From the NCBI GenBank assembly GCA_021798635.1, contig JAJZGH010000078.1, forward strand, positions 1 through 18,123: a DNA stretch of 18,123 nucleotides, written 5' to 3'. A model generated the notes under the pieces. It made no database searches. It saw nothing but the letters and a program-made list of their open reading frames with translations, and was not told the origin of the DNA. The position numbers and the translations under genes are program-made. Numbering within the stretch: position 1 is the stretch's first letter; each line of letters opens with the position of its first letter. This document shows, piece by piece, positions 15,033 to 18,123 of this stretch. Source of the stretch: Planctomycetota bacterium. GTDB lineage: Bacteria > Planctomycetota > Phycisphaerae > WQYP01.

Positions 15033-16978
15033 GCAAAATCCTCCCCGAAAAGAGCCTCATCAAGTTCCTTGGTTTTCAGATATTCGCCCTGGGCCTCCAC
15101 CAGTGCGTTACCGAGGTTATCAAACGCCGTATCCAACTCCGCCGGACCCGCTGATTTGATCCATATATCCAACACCAGCGATTCAAAGTCCTCGCCATTT
15201 TCCGTATTGCCGAGAATGGAGCCGATTTCTCCGACCACCAGTTCAAACATCCGTAATTTGTCGTTGAGCACGGCCAGGATTTTTTCCTCCAGCGAACCGC
15301 GCGTGCATAAATTGAAAACAAATACATCGCGCGTCTGCCCGATGCGGTGCACCCGTCCGATACGCTGCTCAATGCGCATGGGATTCCACGGCAGATCAAA
15401 GTTAATCAGCGTATTGCAGAACTGCAGATTGAAGCCCTCCCCACCGGAATCGGAGCATAGCATCACCGGCACGTCATGCCGAAACTGATCAATGGCCATC
15501 TCCTTTTCCAACTGACTTTGGCTGCCGGTGAAAAGTACAAAGCGTATCCCGTGGCGCTCCAGCAATCCGGCCAGACAATCAAGCGTTGCGCGGAAATTGG
15601 CGAATACCAGAGTTTTATCCGCATGGTTTTTTGTAAGCAGTTCAAGGAGCTTTGTTTCTTTAGCGGATTGCGTCAGGTCCCGAGCCAGTTCCAACACCGG
15701 TCCGGCCCGCGGATCCTGCAGACCCAGCCGCTCCAGCGCCGGTCGCAATGCCAGCGGATGACTGCCGGCAGCCATGAGAATGGCGTTAATCTGCAGACGG
15801 TTCATCTGCGGGAGATCATCCGGAGGATGCCGCCATAATTCCTCCAGAGCCGCCCACTTCCCCGCGTCGGCAGCGGGGCCGCCGGTGACGTTATGGGGTA
15901 TAGCGGTTTGCACGACACCTTCCGCAATGCTTGCCAGCACGGCTGATTCCTCAGCGGTTTGCCCGGAATCGCTTGCGTTGTTGTCGTCCTCTTGGCCGAC
16001 CTGGGCATGCAGCCGCTGACAACGCCATCGCAGATAGGAATCCAGATGGCGGTAGAGTTGTGACTCCTCTGGACCGGCCTCGAGGGCAAACGTCTGGGCA
16101 TAGCGGCGCGGCAACTGAATATTCACGAGACTGCGTGTATTGCGGACCATCACTTGCGAAAGTAAATCCCGCAGAACCCGGCGGTTGCGTGGATCCCGCG
16201 GATTACCGCGCGTGACAAAATTCTTCTTGAAATCGGATTCGGTTTTTAGATGCCCCGGTTCCAATAATGTCAGCAGATTGTACAATTCAATGAGATTATT
16301 CTGCACTGGCGTGGCGGTGAGCAGAAAAATATGCCGGCGCTTTAACGCATTGACCAGTTGCCAGTTGCGCGTGGTGCGATTTTTGCAATGATGGGCTTCA
16401 TCCACGATCACCAGATCCCAGGGATCAGTCGAGCACAGATCGAAATGCCGTCGGCTTTTCGCCAGTGAAATCGACGCGATAACGCGCTGGCGCTGCGTCC
16501 AATGATCGCGATTCCAGCCCGAGGCGGCAAGATCAAATTCCAGATCAAATTTGCCGGACAACTCATCCCGCCACTGCCCCGTCAGCGGCGACGGCACCAG
16601 AATAAGAACGCGCTTAACCATTCCCCGCAGAAGGTATTCCCGCAACAGCAGGGCAGCCTCAATGGTTTTTCCCAGCCCCACTTCGTCCGCCAAGAGCACC
16701 CGCCCATGAAAATACCGCAACACCTTGCGGACGGTTTCAATCTGATGCGGCAGTTGATCCACCCCCCGAAGTCCTTCCAGACACAGCAGTTCATCAAAAC
16801 CCCGGAGCAGTTTAAGTTTTTCCAGTTCCAGGCGTAAACGAATGAAGTCAGGATCAGAAGCGTAGGTGGCGGTAAAGGGCACCGGTTCAGGCACCGCCAC
16901 CGGAATACCGCCATCGGATTTCAGGGCTTTGCTTTTCTTCGCTGATTCCCGTGGTGCAAAGACCTGTTGCCAAAACAT
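15029..16978 (-). CDS. SNF2/RapA-like superfamily 2 helicase (ATP-dependent translocase)
   Basis: A 649-residue cytosolic ATPase predicted to translocate on double-stranded nucleic acid. All motifs are present and intact: Q-like LPHQIE (76-81), Walker A DEVGLGKT (98-105), Ia LILVPSPLTGQW (125-136), DEAH (193-196), LLTATPVQN (219-227), IV TLVFANF, V SDSGGEGFNLQF (509-520) and VI QRIGRVHRIGQ (538-548). Between III and IV lies an insertion with an acidic Ser-rich stretch (about 328-346). It lacks the N-terminal Tudor-like domains and C-terminal domain of E. coli RapA. ATG 16978 has GGAG 7 bases upstream; the frame continues to a TTG at 17062, but that has no ribosome site. It overlaps the zinc-ribbon gene by TTGA. 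RapA-like recycling of RNA polymerase or a role in foreign-DNA response are both possible. Confidence 0.93.
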   Translation of the reverse strand: MFWQQVFAPRESAKKSKALKSDGGIPVAVPEPVPFTATYASDPDFIRLRLELEKLKLLRGFDELLCLEGLRGVDQLPHQIETVRKVLRYFHGRVLLADEVGLGKTIEAALLLREYLLRGMVKRVLILVPSPLTGQWRDELSGKFDLEFDLAASGWNRDHWTQRQRVIASISLAKSRRHFDLCSTDPWDLVIVDEAHHCKNRTTRNWQLVNALKRRHIFLLTATPVQNNLIELYNLLTLLEPGHLKTESDFKKNFVTRGNPRDPRNRRVLRDLLSQVMVRNTRSLVNIQLPRRYAQTFALEAGPEESQLYRHLDSYLRWRCQRLHAQVGQEDDNNASDSGQTAEESAVLASIAEGVVQTAIPHNVTGGPAADAGKWAALEELWRHPPDDLPQMNRLQINAILMAAGSHPLALRPALERLGLQDPRAGPVLELARDLTQSAKETKLLELLTKNHADKTLVFANFRATLDCLAGLLERHGIRFVLFTGSQSQLEKEMAIDQFRHDVPVMLCSDSGGEGFNLQFCNTLINFDLPWNPMRIEQRIGRVHRIGQTRDVFVFNLCTRGSLEEKILAVLNDKLRMFELVVGEIGSILGNTENGEDFESLVLDIWIKSAGPAELDTAFDNLGNALVEAQGEYLKTKELDEALFGEDFA

Positions 16979-17068
16979 GCGAAGCTCCGTCTTCAACGAC
17001 TTACCGGACAGTCCGTGGGTACCGAGTCTAACATATCGTCCGTGCTGCGGAAACCGAAACAATAGTAT

Positions 17069-17094
17069 TTGTCATACCAAATTGTCATACCAAA
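17069..17094. repeat. Two perfect 13-bp tandem repeats (candidate operator)
   Basis: TTGTCATACCAAA occurs twice with no spacer (17069-17081, 17082-17094). Read on the other strand each unit is TTTGGTATGACAA, which resembles the TTGGTnnnACnAA operators of FadR-type GntR regulators. The pair lies about 90 bases upstream of the helicase ATG and ends three bases before a plus-strand -35 box, so it could control either direction. The regulator's identity is inference. Confidence 0.55.
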
Positions 17095-17097
17095 GTC

Positions 17098-17126
17098 TTG
17101 ACTTCTTATCGGACATGGTTTATGCT
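17098..17126 (+). promoter_or_regulatory. Strong sigma70-type promoter reading right
   Basis: TTGACT (17098-17103), a 17-base spacer and TATGCT (17121-17126). The predicted start point is near 17133. The tandem repeat ends immediately upstream, a position expected for an activator or an overlapping repressor. The transcript would run into the region 17133-17940, where no firm gene is seen. Confidence 0.5.
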
Positions 17127-17182
17127 CTTAATCAGCTCTTGGATAGTTTTCACTCTCTGATCCGGGGCGGAAGGATTTTAGC

Positions 17183-17437
17183 GTGGTACGGTCGCGAGAC
17201 AAGCAGACCTTCATCGAATCCGGAATTAATTTTTCGGACCGCAAGGCGGCAGGTCCCTTTGCCGGAATCAAATTCCGATGGAATCCGTCGTACCGCAGGC
17301 ATCTTGTCTGCATCGGAAACACGACAAAAGCAGGCGGTGCGGTACCTGTACTTCTGCCTTCCCAACCGAGTATCGTCAATGGCCGAGTAGAGTATAACGC
17401 CTTGGCCGTTATTCTTCGCGCGCGGCGTTGCGGATAG
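17183..17437 (+). CDS. Possible short ORF behind the plus-strand promoter
   Basis: An 84-codon frame beginning with GTG at 17183, preceded by GGAAGGA with 7-base spacing and lying 50 bases below the predicted transcription start. The product (VVRSRDKQTFIESGINFSDRK...) resembles nothing I know. Competing open frames exist on both strands over the same bases, so only promoter and ribosome-site placement argue for it. Confidence 0.27.
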   Translation: MVRSRDKQTFIESGINFSDRKAAGPFAGIKFRWNPSYRRHLVCIGNTTKAGGAVPVLLPSQPSIVNGRVEYNALAVILRARRCG

Positions 17438-17939
17438 CCACCTCAGACGGATCGAAAGGGGGCTTTGTGCACGGCACGGCACTGCGCCGAGACCTGCCGC
17501 ACTGCCGCGCGCCGTTCACGCGACGCGCAAATGGCTGGCGTCAAATGCCCGTATCTCGATCACTGTGGGAGTCCTCGCGGCATTCTGTGCGGGGACAGCC
17601 ATGGCGGCCCTCGTGGTAGCCGGGGCACTGCTGTTCCGCTCGCCCCGGCCGCCCGTTCCCTCCGTGGCGGCGGGCTTGCGGGGCGCACCGGCCTCTCCGC
17701 CTGGAAGGGCGGTCCAACCGCAGTTGCAGTTCCGCAGTGGGGGGCAAGAAATAACCCAACGCGTTGCGCAGCCTGCGGGCCAGCCCGGAGGTGGCCGCCA
17801 GGCGACGGCGAGGTCGGCGCGATGGCACCGAATGCCCTTACTCGGCGAGTCCGGGATGCTCGACGGACCGAACCCCCGCGCAGGACGGGAGAACAGGGAT
17901 ACCAATCTGCGCACGCTTCGGCCGGCTGAGGGACAATAA
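17391..17939 (+). pseudogene. GC-rich open frame with a membrane-like segment, no start codon
   Basis: The frame is open for 182 codons after a TAG at 17388-17390 and ends with TAA at 17937-17939, but has no ATG, GTG or TTG before 17565. From about 17526 it encodes RKWLASNARISITVGVLAAF and then AALVVAGALLFRSPR, which looks like one true transmembrane helix with a positively charged cytoplasmic side. A Pro/Ala/Gly-rich tail follows. GC is far above the neighbours (for example 51 of 60 bases at 17641-17700). It could be a decayed or 5'-truncated membrane gene from a GC-richer source, or chance openness in GC-rich DNA. Confidence 0.25.
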
Positions 17940-18068
17940 TTCAATTATCCGGTTGTTCACCCCGTTGCAGGGGTTGGTTCCCGGTAATCCGTCAGTTCCC
18001 GGCGGTGTTGCGGATAGGATGTCGCGCCGGTCAGGCCGCTCCCGCTTTGCGAAAATCGGCCCCCGGGC
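17440..18068. other. Gene-poor right end
   Basis: Apart from the doubtful frames described separately, I see no firm coding signal here on either strand. I also looked for RNase P RNA, tmRNA and SRP RNA signature sequences and found none. The segment is very GC-rich to about 17,910 and then returns to a mixed composition. A small hairpin (ACCCC...GGGGT) is near 17,960-17,975. Confidence 0.4.
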
Positions 18069-18090
18069 AAAAAAAATCAAAAGATTTTGA
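18069..18090 (-). terminator. Possible intrinsic terminator for a gene right of the window
   Basis: On the minus strand TCAAAA-TC-TTTTGA is followed directly by eight T residues. The stem is AT-rich and weak, but the position next to a T-run suits an intrinsic terminator for leftward transcription entering from beyond the window. Confidence 0.25.
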
Positions 18091-18123
18091 CGGGAAATGC
18101 CGGTCGGCGCACATATGTACATT

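Noticed and set aside
16979..17062. TTG start giving 28 more residues to the SNF2 helicase
   Set aside because: No Shine-Dalgarno in front of the TTG, whereas ATG 16978 has a well-placed GGAG.
17150..17482. Minus-strand 110-codon frame upstream of the helicase
   Set aside because: Competes with two plus-strand frames, has no ribosome site I can see and no recognisable motifs.
1..18123. CRISPR arrays, transposase or insertion sequence ends, rRNA
   Set aside because: I found no regularly spaced repeats, no transposase motifs and no rRNA sequence on either strand.

Overview
The window looks like a chromosomal segment of a planctomycete (Planctomycetota, plausibly the Phycisphaerae side). Three things suggest this: a DUF1580-type protein end at the left edge; a tyrosine recombinase of the planctomycete type, with the SYRLHRASGQAVITL start and a WHPHQLRH active-site segment; and a very large AsmA-like protein and an enlarged RseP protease. 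This is family recognition by eye, not a database result.

Layout. Positions 1-1754 look like one end of an integrated element: the 3' part of a DUF1580 gene (+), a tyrosine integrase (-), and a palindrome-rich leader that abuts the 3' end of a tRNA-Arg(CCT) gene (-, 1754-1827). From there to about 13.9 kb is ordinary core chromosome, nearly all on the minus strand. A three-gene string, tilS (tRNA-Ile lysidine synthase), a GT39-like membrane glycosyltransferase and a 1203-residue AsmA/YhdP-like protein, is packed with a 7-base overlap and a 7-base gap. A secreted protein of unknown function lies divergently (+) and ends tail-to-tail with alanine dehydrogenase, sharing a TTAA. Upstream of ald in the same orientation is a small lipoprotein. 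Before that come rseP and dxr, overlapping by ATGA, with a good sigma70-type promoter in front of dxr.

From 14.0 to 17.0 kb is a two-gene module: an SNF2/RapA-like helicase and, overlapping it by TTGA, a coiled-coil protein with a C-terminal four-cysteine zinc ribbon. I do not recognise the pair as a named system. It is the best candidate here for something undescribed, possibly nucleic-acid surveillance or transcription recycling. Upstream of the helicase are two perfect 13-bp tandem repeats directly beside a strong plus-strand promoter. The last kilobase (17.1-18.1 kb) has no gene I can call firmly. It contains a possible short ORF, a sharply GC-rich stretch with a degenerate membrane-protein-like reading frame, and a short direct repeat around that stretch.

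How the genes fit together: dxr makes MEP for isoprenoids and rseP cleaves membrane proteins, a common bacterial neighbourhood. The GT39-like protein (lipid-linked sugar transfer) and the AsmA-like protein (probable lipid transport between membranes) suggest an envelope operon that also carries tilS. The integrase and tRNA show this locus is used for integration.
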